This document shows positions 37,247 through 47,561 of a DNA stretch of 64,000 nt, in pieces. Location: the NCBI RefSeq assembly GCF_900114605.1, contig NZ_FOTP01000003.1, positions 620,001 to 684,000 of the forward strand. The letters run 5' to 3'. The stretch is from Bradyrhizobium sp. NFR13. Its GTDB lineage: Bacteria > Pseudomonadota > Alphaproteobacteria > Rhizobiales > Xanthobacteraceae. The notes below the pieces were generated by a model. That model made no database searches. It was not told the DNA's origin and was given only the letters and a program-made list of their open reading frames with translations. Numbering within the stretch: position 1 is the stretch's first letter; every line of letters starts with the position of its first letter. A program made the position numbers and the translations under genes.

Positions 37247-37263
37247 GCCTTCAGCACTCGCTG

Positions 37264-37770
37264 CTAATCGGCGGCCTTCAGTTCGAGCGGCACGGCAGCT
37301 GCGTATTTCGAATTCTGCAGCACCAGCGACGTGCGGACGTTGCGGACATGCGGCGCGGCCGTGAGATGGCCGACGAAGTCCTGGAAGGTTGCCATATCCG
37401 GCGCCACGCATTTCAGGATGAAGTCGATCTCGCCCGACAGCATCCAGCATTCGCGGACCAGCGGCTCCTTGCGAACGAAATCCTCGAACGCCTTGAGATC
37501 GGCATCGGCCTGGCTCGACAGGTGAACCGAGGCGAAGACGGTAACGTCGAAACCGAGCAATCTGGGATCCAGCAACCCGCGGTAGCCCTGAATATAGCCA
37601 GCCTCTTCCAGGGTCCGAACCCGGCGCAGGCAGGGCGGCGGCGAGATGCCCACGCGCTTGGCGAGTTCCACATTGGTGATTCGGCCATCGGCCTGGATTT
37701 CGCTGAGAATTTTAAGGTCGATGTCGTCTAGGCTTTTCGGCACGCGGCGCGCATCCTGGCTGGTATTCAA
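37264..37770 (-). CDS. Lrp/AsnC family transcriptional regulator
   Basis: A 168-residue regulator. The N-terminal winged helix (residues ~14-70) has LDDIDLKILSEIQADGRIT and ELAKRVGISPPPCLRRVRTLEE, and the C-terminal RAM domain (about 80-160) binds amino acids. The start is TTG at 37770; no in-frame ATG follows before the domain. It is divergent from trxB. A 17-base palindrome GCGCAATTTTATTGCGC at 37811-37827, about 48 bases upstream, is a candidate self-operator. Confidence 0.94.
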   Translation of the reverse strand: MNTSQDARRVPKSLDDIDLKILSEIQADGRITNVELAKRVGISPPPCLRRVRTLEEAGYIQGYRGLLDPRLLGFDVTVFASVHLSSQADADLKAFEDFVRKEPLVRECWMLSGEIDFILKCVAPDMATFQDFVGHLTAAPHVRNVRTSLVLQNSKYAAAVPLELKAAD

Positions 37771-37810
37771 AGAGACCGTTTGAACTCTCTTAGCGCAGGA
37801 GCCGCAACCG

Positions 37811-37827
37811 GCGCAATTTTATTGCGC
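37811..37827. promoter_or_regulatory. 17-base palindrome upstream of the Lrp gene
   Basis: GCGCAAT-TTT-ATTGCGC has perfect 7-base arms around an AT-rich centre, the form typical of Lrp/AsnC sites. It lies between the divergent lrp and trxB genes, nearer to lrp. Confidence 0.6.
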
Positions 37828-37845
37828 GTGCATCGCAGAAATTAA

Positions 37846-38969
<1,124 letters not shown>

Positions 38970-38970
<1 letters not shown>

Positions 38971-39896
38971 TGATGAAACGAACCCGCGACGGATTTACGG
39001 ATATGGACTGGGACAAGCTGAAGGTGTTTCACGCGGCGGCGGAAGCGGGGAGCTTTACGCATGCAGGCGAGCAACTGGGCCTGTCGCAATCGGCAGTCTC
39101 ACGGCAGGTGAGCGCGCTCGAGCAGGAACTGGCGGTCTCGCTGTTCCACCGCCACGCCCGCGGCCTGATCCTCACCGAACAGGGCGATTTGCTGTTCCGC
39201 ACCGCCCATGACGTGTTCATGCAGCTCCAGGCGGCCCGCGCGAAGCTGACCGACAGCCGCGAACGGCCGAGCGGCGACCTCAAGGTCACCACGACCCCGG
39301 GCGTGGGCATCAACTGGCTGATCCCGCGCCTTGGCGAGTTCACCGCGCTCTATCCGGAAATCCGCATTTCGCTGATCGTGACCGACGAGGAACTCGACCT
39401 GTCGATGCGCGAGGCCGATGTGGCCATCCGTACCCGTAAGCCGACCCAGCCGGACCTGATCCAGCGCAAGCTGTTCGCCATGGGATTCCACGCTTATTGC
39501 TCGCCGGAATACATCAAGCATTTCGGCACGCCGCGCACCCTCGACGAACTCGATGGGCACCGCATCATCATGCTGAGCGACGCGCAGGTGTCGCCGCACC
39601 TGCAAAACCGTAGCTGGCTGATCGATGCCGGGCGCAACGGCTCCGGGCCGCGTGACCCCTACTTCAAGGTCAACAACATCCTGGGCCTGATGCGCGCGTG
39701 CCAGCAGGGTTTGGGCATTGCAGCATTGCCGGACTATCTGGTCGAAGAAAACGATCGCCTGGTTCAGCTCTTCAGCGAGTCGGACTCGATTCAACTCGAT
39801 ACTTATTTTGTTTATCCCGAAGAGTTGAAGACGGTCGCCCGTGTGCAGGTGTTCCGCGACTTCATTGTCAGCAAGGCACAGCGCTGGCCGTCCTAA
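38970..39896 (+). CDS. LysR family transcriptional regulator
   Basis: A 308-residue regulator. The winged helix is near residues 13-72 (FHAAAEAGSFTHAGEQLGLSQ, then SAVSRQVSALEQEL) and the effector domain near 100-300. The ATG at 38970 overlaps the last base of the trxB stop; a later in-frame ATG at 39003 is the alternative. Coupling to trxB is common in this group of bacteria and suggests a link to redox state, although no target is shown by the sequence. Confidence 0.94.
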
Positions 39897-39996
39897 CCCG
39901 CAATATTTCAGGGCTGATATGCCCACGCTTCCAGCATGTCAGACATGCCAAGTGATGCGTTGCTGCATGCCACCTGCAGGGATCATACTTCTCAGA

Positions 39997-40134
39997 CGCT
40001 GAGATTTTGCGCTGCGCATTTGTCCCCCTCCTCCAGTGGCGCGAAGTCTCAGTAATCCCTCTTGGAAGGTGATTGTGTCGGCCTCTCAAGGCCAATACCT
40101 CAGAGCCGGGCTCGTTTGAGTCCGGCTTTTTTTT
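39997..40134 (+). ncRNA. Candidate small RNA with anti-Shine-Dalgarno loop
   Basis: A 14-base stem (39999-40012 with 40039-40052, including three G-T pairs) encloses a 26-base loop that shows CCCCCTCCTCC at 40024-40034, complementary to ribosome-binding sites. A weak second helix and a GGCC/GGCC hairpin follow, then a strong terminator (40104-40134). A possible promoter is TTGCTG (39960-39965), an 18-base spacer and CATACT (39984-39989). The layout resembles alphaproteobacterial sRNAs with CCUCCUCCC loops (for example the alpha-r14/r15 and CcsR types); that assignment is inference. The 5' end is estimated. Confidence 0.6.
40104..40134 (+). terminator. Strong terminator at the end of the candidate sRNA
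   Basis: AGCCGGGCTC and GAGTCCGGCT form a 10-base stem (one G-T pair) around GTTT, followed by eight T residues. It is 208 bases past the LysR stop, far for a terminator of that gene alone. Confidence 0.92.
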
Positions 40135-40149
40135 GCACCCCGCGAATTG

Positions 40150-42534
40150 TTAGTCCAGCTTCACTTTCGCCAAGCGTAGCGCATTCCCGATTACGCTGAC
40201 CGAGGACAGCGCCATCGCGGCAGCGCCGATCATCGGCGACAGCAGAATGCCGAAAAGCGGATACAGCACACCGGCTGCAACCGGCACCCCCGCTGCATTG
40301 TAGATGAACGCAAAAGCCAAATTCTGCCGGATATTGCTCATCACAGCCTTTGACAGTTTGCGCGCACGCACGAGGCCCATCAGGTCGCCGGTTAGCAACG
40401 TCACGCCGGCACTCTCGATCGCGACATCGGTCCCCGTTCCCATGGCGATGCCGACATCCGCCGCCGCCAGTGCAGGCGCATCGTTGACGCCATCGCCAAC
40501 CATGGCAACCTGCCGGCCTTCGCCGCGCAAGCGCGTGACCACGTCACTCTTGCGATCCGGCAATACGCCCGCTTCGACCTCGTCGATCCCCAGTGTCTTT
40601 GCGACGGCTTTGGCCGTCGTCGCATTGTCGCCGGTAAGCATGACGATGCGCAGGCCGTCGGCGCGCAGCTTCTTCAACGCGTCCTGCGCCGATGGCTTCA
40701 CAGGATCGGCAATCGCCATCACGCCGGCAACGCTGCCATCGATGGCAATGAAGATGGCAGTCGCACCGTTCTGCCGCGCCAACTCCGCGACGCCGTCGGA
40801 GCGCGTCGTATCCACTTTCAATTCGTCCATCAGCATCGCATTGCCCAGCGCCACGCGCTTGCCATTGACGATGCCCGACGCGCCCTTGCCGGATGGCGAA
40901 GCGAAATCGCTGGCATCGATCAGCACCACATTGCGCTGCTTTGCTTCATTGACGATGGCTTGCGCCAGCGGATGCTCGCTGGAACGTTCGATACTTGCAG
41001 CAAGTTGCAGAATGTCGCTTTCGTTGAAACCTTCCGCGGGCGAGATGCTCACCAGTTTCGGCTTACCTTCCGTCAGCGTACCGGTCTTGTCGATCACAAT
41101 GGTGTCGATGCTTTCCAGCCGCTCCAGCGCCTGCGCGTCACGCACGAGAATGCCGGCATGGGCGCCACGGCCGACGCCGACCATGATCGACATGGGCGTT
41201 GCGAGACCGAGCGCGCAGGGGCACGCGATGATCAGCACGGTGACCGCAGCAACGAGCGCAAATGAGAGCCGCGGCTCCGGCCCGAATGTCGCCCAGGCGA
41301 TGAATGCAATCACTGCAGCAGCCAATACGGCCGGCACGAACCAGCCGGCGACACGATCCGCGAGACGCTGGATCGGCGCACGCGAGCGCTGCGCCTTGGC
41401 GACCATGTCGACGATCCGCGACAACATCGTATCACGGCCGATCTTGTCGGCCCGCAGCACGAGGCCGCCGCTCTGGTTGACGGTGCCACCGATGACGCGC
41501 GCGCCCTCCGCCTTGCTCACCGGCATGGACTCGCCGGTGACCATGGATTCATCCACCGACGAACGCCCCTCGGTGACGACGCCGTCGACCGGAATTTTCT
41601 CGCCCGGCCTCACGCGCAACAAATCGCCGATGGCAATGGCATCGAGAGGGACGTCCTCATCACCATCCTTGCCAATGCGTCGCGCGGTCTTCGGCGCAAG
41701 ACCGAGCAGCGCGCGGATCGCACCTGACGTCTGATTGCGCGCGCGCAGCTCGAGCACCTGTCCGAGCAAAACAAGCACGGTGATCACTGCAGCGGCTTCG
41801 AAATAGACCGCCACAGCCCCGTGATGATCACGGAACGCGTCGGGAAACAAACCGGGCGCGAAGGTGGCAACGACGCTGTAGACCCACGCCACACCGGTGC
41901 CCATGGCAATCAGCGTGAACATGTTGAGATTGCGCGTGATCACCGAGCGCCAGCCGCGCTCGAAGAAAGGTGCGCCGGCCCACAGCACCACAGGCGTCGC
42001 CAGCACGAGCGAGATCCAGTTCGATGTGGTCTGCGACACCAGTTGCATCAGGCCGAGATGCGCGCCCATCTCCAGTACGAACACCGGCAATGTCAGCGCC
42101 AGCGCGATCCAGAAGCGCCGGGTCATATCGATCAATTCAGGATCGGGCTTGTCGTCGAGCGAGACCTGCTCCGGCTCCAGCGCCATGCCGCAGATCGGAC
42201 AGCTGCCCGGTCCTTCCTGACGGATCTCCGGGTGCATCGGGCAGGTATAGATCGTGCCGGCCGGCGCTGGCGGTGCAGGCTCCTTCGGCTTCAGAAAGCT
42301 CTCGGGATCGGCGTTGAAGCGCTCGCGGCACCGGGCACCGCAGAAGAAATATTCATGGCCCTGATAGATCAGGCGGTTCTTGGCGGTCGCGGGATCGACG
42401 GTCATGCCGCAGACCGGATCGAGCACTTTGGCCGGCGCCGCCTCGGCGTGATGGTGACCATGCGAACAGCATGCGCCATGCGTGTGACCGGCATGGGCAG
42501 CGTGCCCCCCATGCGTGTGAGTTGTCTCTGCCAT
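40150..42534 (-). CDS. copA: Copper-exporting P-type ATPase
   Basis: A 794-residue PIB-type ATPase that pumps Cu+ out of the cytoplasm. The N-terminus is a His-rich tail ([15 protein letters not shown], residues 5-19), then a YHS domain (LDPVCGMTV near 38-46) and a heavy-metal-binding domain (YTCPMHPEI and [10 protein letters not shown] near 97-123) in place of classic CxxC HMA domains. The ion site [11 protein letters not shown] is near 434, the phosphorylated Asp in DKTGTLTEG near 480, and [12 protein letters not shown] near 675. The ATG at 42534 begins [10 protein letters not shown]. It is divergent from a CsoR-type repressor with a clear operator between them. Confidence 0.96.
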   Translation of the reverse strand: MAETTHTHGGHAAHAGHTHGACCSHGHHHAEAAPAKVLDPVCGMTVDPATAKNRLIYQGHEYFFCGARCRERFNADPESFLKPKEPAPPAPAGTIYTCPMHPEIRQEGPGSCPICGMALEPEQVSLDDKPDPELIDMTRRFWIALALTLPVFVLEMGAHLGLMQLVSQTTSNWISLVLATPVVLWAGAPFFERGWRSVITRNLNMFTLIAMGTGVAWVYSVVATFAPGLFPDAFRDHHGAVAVYFEAAAVITVLVLLGQVLELRARNQTSGAIRALLGLAPKTARRIGKDGDEDVPLDAIAIGDLLRVRPGEKIPVDGVVTEGRSSVDESMVTGESMPVSKAEGARVIGGTVNQSGGLVLRADKIGRDTMLSRIVDMVAKAQRSRAPIQRLADRVAGWFVPAVLAAAVIAFIAWATFGPEPRLSFALVAAVTVLIIACPCALGLATPMSIMVGVGRGAHAGILVRDAQALERLESIDTIVIDKTGTLTEGKPKLVSISPAEGFNESDILQLAASIERSSEHPLAQAIVNEAKQRNVVLIDASDFASPSGKGASGIVNGKRVALGNAMLMDELKVDTTRSDGVAELARQNGATAIFIAIDGSVAGVMAIADPVKPSAQDALKKLRADGLRIVMLTGDNATTAKAVAKTLGIDEVEAGVLPDRKSDVVTRLRGEGRQVAMVGDGVNDAPALAAADVGIAMGTGTDVAIESAGVTLLTGDLMGLVRARKLSKAVMSNIRQNLAFAFIYNAAGVPVAAGVLYPLFGILLSPMIGAAAMALSSVSVIGNALRLAKVKLD

Positions 42535-42556
42535 CGCGCCCTCGGCTCTTGAAATG

Positions 42557-42575
42557 TATACCCTATGGGGGTATA
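42557..42575. promoter_or_regulatory. CsoR-type operator between copA and csoR
   Basis: TATACCC-TATGG-GGGTATA is a perfect 7-base inverted repeat of the GC-tract form bound by CsoR repressors. It lies 22 bases upstream of copA and immediately before csoR, so one site can control both. Confidence 0.88.
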
Positions 42576-42583
42576 TGAACCTC

Positions 42584-42859
42584 ATGCGCAGTGAAATCAA
42601 GACGTCCTGTTTAAAACGCCTCAAACGGATCGAAGGCCAGGTTCGCGGCCTTGCCGGCATGGTCGAGGCTGATCGCTATTGCATCGATGTGGTGACGCAG
42701 ATCGCTGCGGCCCGCGCCGCCTTACGACGGGTCGAGGAGGAGATCCTGCGAGATCATGTCGCGCATTGCGTGGAGCACGCGATCTCGTCAGGCGACAAGG
42801 CGGACCAGCGGCGCAAGATCGCCGAGTTGATGGACGTGGTCAGCCGCGTCGATCGATGA
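42584..42859 (+). CDS. csoR: CsoR/FrmR family metal-sensing repressor
   Basis: A 91-residue all-helical regulator (DUF156). Copper ligands appear as the Cys-His-Cys set: Cys in DRYCIDV (about residue 34), then His and Cys in HVAHCVEHA (about 63-67). The start at 42584 ([20 protein letters not shown]) matches the family N-terminus. Earlier in-frame starts (42554, 42575) overlap the operator. It is divergent from copA and should release the operator on Cu(I) binding. Confidence 0.92.
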   Translation: MRSEIKTSCLKRLKRIEGQVRGLAGMVEADRYCIDVVTQIAAARAALRRVEEEILRDHVAHCVEHAISSGDKADQRRKIAELMDVVSRVDR

Positions 42860-43126
42860 TCACAGAGGCGCCGCACTTTTGCGACGTCGGAAGACGGTTG
42901 ATCAGTCGTTACAATTTTTGCGCGGTGAAGGTGTCGATCGAATTCGACCACACGCTTAGGTCACCAAGAGCTCGCGGATATTCGCGTAATTTACGACTGG
43001 CTAAGCATGTGCAGCGATAGCACGCGGGGCCACGAGATGGCACCGATCGCTGGTATTTACGTGTCTTTACGTACTTATATCTAACGTCCCGCGCAATTGC
43101 GGTAATCCCGCTCGCGGTAACTGTAC

Positions 43127-45514
43127 ATGCTTACGATCTATAACTGCATCGCCTATGCCCATGATTTCAGGCTCGTCGGACTAGCGGCCATCATCTGCGC
43201 AATCGCGTCCCTCGCTGCCATCAATCTGCTCCGTCATGCGCGAAACACCACAGGCCAGATGCGCCTCGTCTGGCTCGCGGTATCCGCGATCTCCACGGGC
43301 TTCGGCATCTGGGCCACGCATTTCGTGGCGATGCTGGCATTCTCGCCGGGGATGCCGAGCGGCTACAATATCGTACTCACGGTCGTCTCGCTGATCGCCG
43401 CGCTGCTGCTGACCGGCGCCGGCCTTGCCGTGTCGTTGATTCCGAATTTTCGTGCCGGCCTCTGGATCGGCGGCGCCGTCGTCGCGGGCGGCATCGCGGC
43501 GATGCATTACATGGGCATGGCCGCCTTCGAACTTCAGGCGCGCATCAACTGGGATACGACGCTCGTCATCGTCTCGATTGCTTTGGGAGCCGTGCTCGGT
43601 GCGATCGCGCTTCCGGTTGGGCTGCATGGCAGCACCTTGCGCTGGAAGATCAGCGGCGCGCTGCTGCTGACGCTCGCGATCTGTAGCCACCATTTCACGG
43701 CGATGAGCGCAGTCACCATCATCCCGGATCCGGCCATCGCCGTCTCGCCGCTGACCGTTCCCGCCGGATGGCTCGCGCTTGGCGTCTCATTGATCAGCTT
43801 CGCTATCATCGGTCTCGCGCTGGCCGGCATCGTGCTGGATATCCGCGATCGCCGCCGCTCCGATCTCGAAGCCGACCGCATGCTGGGCCTTGCCAATGCC
43901 GCGGTGGAAGGCCTGCTGGTCTGCGACGGCGACACGATCGTCACGGTCAACACGTCGTTCGCCACGCTGGCGGGATCGTCCGCCGAATTGCTGATTGGCG
44001 ACCGCCTGCAAGACTGTTTCCCCGATGAAGCTGCGCGCACTCAGATCATGAGCCAGCCTGACAAATCGGTGGAAGCGAACCTGCGGCAACGCAACGGCAA
44101 GACGATCCCGGTTGAATTGATCCTGCGTGGAATCGACTTTGCAGGGAGGCCACATCAGGTCATCGCAGTACGCGACCTTCGCGAACGCAAGCAGGCCGAA
44201 CAGCACATCCGCTATCTCGCCCATTACGACTCCCTGACCGGACTGCCCAATCGCGGCACGTTCCACGATCGAATCGATCAGGAGATTACGACACTCTCCA
44301 AGGACCGCTCGCTTGCCGTACTCGCTTTGGATCTCGATCAGTTCAAGCAGGTCAATGACCTGTTCGGCCATGCCGCCGGCGACAAGGTCCTCAAGAGCGT
44401 AACGGCGCGCATCACCGCCCTGCTCGGCGAAGGCGAGATGATGGCGCGCCTTGGCGGCGACGAGTTCGCCATTCTCCTACCGAACCTGACTTCGCCCGCA
44501 GCTGCGAGTCAGTTCGCTGACAGAATTGTGGAAGCATTCCGGAGCAAGGATGCCACCTTCGAACTCGGCAGCGTCACCGCCAGTGTCGGCATCGCACTCT
44601 GCCCAGACGACTCCAGTGATCGCGACACGTTGCTCGCCTGCGCCGACACCGCGCTCTACCGCGCCAAATCCGAAGGCCGCGCGACCTGGCGCTTCTTCGA
44701 ACCTGCAATGGGGGAAGCCGTACGCGACCGTCGATTACTCGAACACGATCTGCGCAACGCCATCGATGCCAATCAGCTGAAGGTGGTCTATCAGCCTCAG
44801 GGCACCATGGAGTCGGGCCGCGTGATCGGCTTCGAGGCACTCCTCCGCTGGAACCATCCTGTCCGCGGCAATGTTCGCCCCGACATCTTCATTCCGATTG
44901 CGGAGGAGACCGGCGCCATTCTCGGCATCGGCGAATGGGTGCTGCGCGCCGCCTGCCGTGAAGCGGCGACCTGGAAACATCCTTTGACCATCGCGGTCAA
45001 TGTCTCGGCGGTTCAGATCCACCACGACAGCTTTGTCACAACCGTCCATGAGGTCTTGCTGGAAACCGGCCTGCCCCCGCATCGGCTCGAACTGGAGATC
45101 ACTGAGACTGCGCTGATCCGCGACTTCGACCGCGCATTGTTGACGCTGCGCCAGATCAAGGCACTCGGCGTTCACATTGCCATGGATGACTTCGGCACCG
45201 GCTACTCGTCGTTGTCGAACCTGCGCGCATTCCCGTTCGACAAGATCAAGATCGACGGATCATTCATCAGGTCGGTGAACACCAACAGCCAGGCGGCGGC
45301 AATCGTGCGCGCCGTCGTCGGCCTCGGCCGCGGGCTTGGACTGCCGGTGCTCGCCGAAGGCGTGGAAACCGAAGCGGAGTTCGCATTCCTGCGCGACGAG
45401 AAATGCGACGAGGCGCAGGGCTATCTGCTCGGCCGGCCAGCTGACATAGGCAACTTCCGTGAAGTCACCCAAGGGATGACCTCGCCTGCCGGCGATATCG
45501 CCATTTCAGCATAG
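43127..45514 (+). CDS. MHYT-PAS-GGDEF-EAL cyclic-di-GMP signalling protein
   Basis: A 795-residue membrane protein. The N-terminal seven-helix sensor (about residues 1-240) carries three MHYT-like motifs (ATHFVAM near 64, AMHYMGM near 126, CSHHFTAM near 188), thought to bind copper or a gas ligand. A PAS domain follows (about 250-350), then GGDEF (RLGGDEFAIL near 443) and EAL (GFEALLRW near 568, with DDFGTGYSSL near 685). Both output motifs look intact, so it may make or break c-di-GMP. The copper ATPase next door fits a possible copper-sensing role, but that is inference. Confidence 0.95.
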   Translation: MLTIYNCIAYAHDFRLVGLAAIICAIASLAAINLLRHARNTTGQMRLVWLAVSAISTGFGIWATHFVAMLAFSPGMPSGYNIVLTVVSLIAALLLTGAGLAVSLIPNFRAGLWIGGAVVAGGIAAMHYMGMAAFELQARINWDTTLVIVSIALGAVLGAIALPVGLHGSTLRWKISGALLLTLAICSHHFTAMSAVTIIPDPAIAVSPLTVPAGWLALGVSLISFAIIGLALAGIVLDIRDRRRSDLEADRMLGLANAAVEGLLVCDGDTIVTVNTSFATLAGSSAELLIGDRLQDCFPDEAARTQIMSQPDKSVEANLRQRNGKTIPVELILRGIDFAGRPHQVIAVRDLRERKQAEQHIRYLAHYDSLTGLPNRGTFHDRIDQEITTLSKDRSLAVLALDLDQFKQVNDLFGHAAGDKVLKSVTARITALLGEGEMMARLGGDEFAILLPNLTSPAAASQFADRIVEAFRSKDATFELGSVTASVGIALCPDDSSDRDTLLACADTALYRAKSEGRATWRFFEPAMGEAVRDRRLLEHDLRNAIDANQLKVVYQPQGTMESGRVIGFEALLRWNHPVRGNVRPDIFIPIAEETGAILGIGEWVLRAACREAATWKHPLTIAVNVSAVQIHHDSFVTTVHEVLLETGLPPHRLELEITETALIRDFDRALLTLRQIKALGVHIAMDDFGTGYSSLSNLRAFPFDKIKIDGSFIRSVNTNSQAAAIVRAVVGLGRGLGLPVLAEGVETEAEFAFLRDEKCDEAQGYLLGRPADIGNFREVTQGMTSPAGDIAISA

Positions 45515-45550
45515 GCGTTAACACCCCGCCGCCGCGATCGCACCAACGAC

Positions 45551-45581
45551 AAAAAACGCGCGAAAGGCTCGCGCGCTTTTT
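45551..45581. terminator. Bidirectional terminator between GGDEF-EAL gene and parA
   Basis: CGCGCGA and TCGCGCG arms around AAGGC, with an A run on the left and a T run on the right, serve both convergent genes. Confidence 0.85.
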
Positions 45582-45607
45582 CTGGGGTCAAAAGAGCAGA
45601 ACGGCTA

Positions 45608-46288
45608 TCAGGCCGCCTGCTTGTGCATCGCGCCGGTTGCCGATCCGTTGCCGCGAATAGCCTTGATCGACCGTTCGATCGCCGCCCACAGCTTCCCGAT
45701 CTCGCTGGCTGCGCGACCTTCTGCCTGATATTCGCGGGCGCCTTCACCCTGGCCGAGTGCGAGCAGGAGATCGGCGCGGTTGGTGATCTGCCCCGACCAC
45801 ACCGGAGCCTTGAACTTGGCGAGCGCTTCGCGGGCGATCGTCACGATACGGCTTTCGGAGTCGTCACGGCGTGCTGGCGCACCGTTGATGACAACCGCAT
45901 AGGGCTTGCGGGCCGAGCGGCAGCTCTGGATCGTCGCCTGCACCGCGTCGACGTCGAACACGCCGGGACGCGCAGGAATGATCACCATGGTTGCGTTCTT
46001 GATGGCATCGTCGACCACGGCCGATGTGTTCGGCGGCGTGTCGATGAACACCCATTCAAAACCGTCACGCTTCGCGGCAGCAACCATTTCGGTCACGCTG
46101 CGATTTGCGATCTTCAGCGGCGGTTCATTTGTTCCCCGCAGCTTGTGCCAGAGCGTCAACGAACCCTGCGGATCGGCGTCGATCAGCAAGCAAGGCTTCG
46201 TCGCTTTATGAACTTGAGCAGCAAGATGTGCAGCCAGGGTACTCTTTCCCGAGCCGCCTTTACGCGATGCGAAAACTATGACGTTCAT
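45608..46288 (-). CDS. ParA family ATPase (orphan)
   Basis: A 226-residue P-loop ATPase of the ParA/MinD superfamily. The deviant Walker A motif KGGSGKST is at residues 10-17, the A' motif LLIDADPQGSLT near 34-45, and Walker B WVFIDTPPN near 79-87. The ATG at 46288 has GGAGG upstream. There is no ParB partner or parS site nearby, and the gene is surrounded by unrelated genes, so it probably positions a cellular cargo and not a replicon. The C-terminal ~25 residues (SIKAIRGNGSATGAMHKQAA) are a basic, unstructured tail. Confidence 0.93.
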   Translation of the reverse strand: MNVIVFASRKGGSGKSTLAAHLAAQVHKATKPCLLIDADPQGSLTLWHKLRGTNEPPLKIANRSVTEMVAAAKRDGFEWVFIDTPPNTSAVVDDAIKNATMVIIPARPGVFDVDAVQATIQSCRSARKPYAVVINGAPARRDDSESRIVTIAREALAKFKAPVWSGQITNRADLLLALGQGEGAREYQAEGRAASEIGKLWAAIERSIKAIRGNGSATGAMHKQAA

Positions 46289-46497
46289 ATGTTGGCCTCC
46301 AGATTGACCCCAGGAGGCGAAAATGAATCAGTCTGCTGATTCGTTAAAGTCATATTTACAAGCAATTCAAGGATATGTGCCTGATTTGTTTGGAATGTTG
46401 GTTTTTGAGTCACACATTGCGGCGCAACAGGCCCGAAATGAGTCAGGTGTAGTACGCTTGTCGCCACTTTGTCGCAGTCTGGTATCAAATCAGACGC
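46289..46497. other. AT-rich region upstream of parA
   Basis: This 209-base gap is AT-richer than its neighbours and should hold the parA promoter. On the plus strand a strong AGGAGG (46312-46317) precedes an ATG at 46323 that opens a 74-codon frame (MNQSADSLKS...) running 50 bases into the convergent membrane protein gene. The frame begins only 34 bases from the parA start and has no recognisable homology, so it is noted as a weak candidate. Confidence 0.4.
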
Positions 46498-46887
46498 TCA
46501 AATCTTGCTATCAGCGCCGTTGGAGCGAGTTGAATCCGTACTTTTGATAGCAATGCCCTTCGCACGCTGACGTTCGATCCACTTCCGCTCAAGCCAACCG
46601 AGAAATTGCGCCACCGGTTTTTCCAGCGGCGGAATATCCTGCGCGATGAGGATGAGTCCGAGCGGCAACATCCAGAGGCCGAGCACGGGAAGAATACTGA
46701 AAATTCCACCGATAATGAGCAGAACGCCAAGGGGAAAACGAACGAGCCTTGATGAGGGCTTGCGCAACCAGCCTACAAATCTGGCGGGTCCGGGCGGAAG
46801 TTTGGTTTCGAACCATTCAAGGTGCCGATTGAGTTCGGCCTTGTAGTCGATCGTGGTTTCACTGCTCAAAATGACGCTCCTCATCAT
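46498..46887 (-). CDS. Small integral membrane protein, PGPGW-like
   Basis: A 129-residue protein. Two adjacent hydrophobic helices (about residues 48-85: RFPLGVLLIIGGIFSILPVL and LGLWMLPLGLILIAQDIP) follow a basic segment and are followed by a charged tail with WLERKWIERQRAKG. The pattern matches the small transmembrane PGPGW-type proteins. The function is unknown. The gene runs toward parA on the same strand. Confidence 0.8.
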   Translation of the reverse strand: MMRSVILSSETTIDYKAELNRHLEWFETKLPPGPARFVGWLRKPSSRLVRFPLGVLLIIGGIFSILPVLGLWMLPLGLILIAQDIPPLEKPVAQFLGWLERKWIERQRAKGIAIKSTDSTRSNGADSKI

Positions 46888-47042
46888 CCGCAGATGTTGC
46901 TTCGTGGCGTGATACCAACGTGTCAGTTTGTCGCGTGTTCACTTTTTTGCCACGATCTATGACGTCACGGTGCAGCGCCTCGGCGAGACCAAGCCGTTCT
47001 GCACGCTGACTAAACTTTCGTTCACGTGAAAGCGCAGCCTGA

Positions 47043-47342
47043 TCAGCTCGGGCGCGTCGGTTTTTTCGCCCGTCGCGACTTGACCGCGGACTTGCGCGCG
47101 CTGACCGGCGTTGCCCGGAAGAATTGCGCGCAGCCCGGGCTCAATTGCGCCCGCTTCTGAATCATGCAGGCCGTCACGCGATCCACATCGGGAATGACGG
47201 CGCTGCAGAGCCGAAAGGCATCGCCAGTGCAAAGCTGTTGCTGATCTTCGGTATAGGCCTGTGACGGCGTCGCCGAGAACGACGCGCCGATCATGAGTGA
47301 CATGGCAAGCCACCCGTTCAGAATCCCTGGACGTACCGGCAT
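47043..47342 (-). CDS. Small secreted cysteine-rich protein (GLG1-type repeat)
   Basis: A 99-residue protein with a signal peptide (MPVRPGILNGWLAMSLMIGA, cut after SQA, near residue 29). One cysteine-rich unit, LCTGDAFRLCSAVIPDV then RVTACMIQKRAQLSPGCAQFF, resembles a single GLG1 repeat. The tail is basic (KSAVKSRRAKKPTRPS). The ATG at 47342 has CAGGGGGAG upstream. Such proteins are common and uncharacterised in Bradyrhizobium relatives. An envelope role is likely. Confidence 0.85.
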   Translation of the reverse strand: MPVRPGILNGWLAMSLMIGASFSATPSQAYTEDQQQLCTGDAFRLCSAVIPDVDRVTACMIQKRAQLSPGCAQFFRATPVSARKSAVKSRRAKKPTRPS

Positions 47343-47561
47343 AGTCTCCCCCTGGTTGCACGTTATCGTCGGAGTGTCGGAGACGATTGCCCGCTTGGCA
47401 AGGCGGACGTGACGGGGATCGGGCTTGCCTTCGCGCCGGCCCTGTAGTTTCTCCTGGACATCGCGGCGCCGTTGCTCCGTCGCGACCTCGTGCGAGAGAC
47501 GGTCCAAGATGAACAGTGAGGCAAAAGCGACATTTCAAACCTGCGCGGACGGTTCACGATC

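Noticed and set aside
40013-40038. Protein-coding explanation for the anti-SD loop region
   Set aside because: The minus-strand frame across it (39868-40095) starts at TTG without a ribosome-binding site and has no coding character. The CCTCCTCC tract is on the RNA strand that has the terminator.
40304-41734. 476-codon open frame antisense to copA
   Set aside because: Ser/Thr/Ala-rich mirror of the ATPase gene, no ribosome-binding site or recognisable motif.
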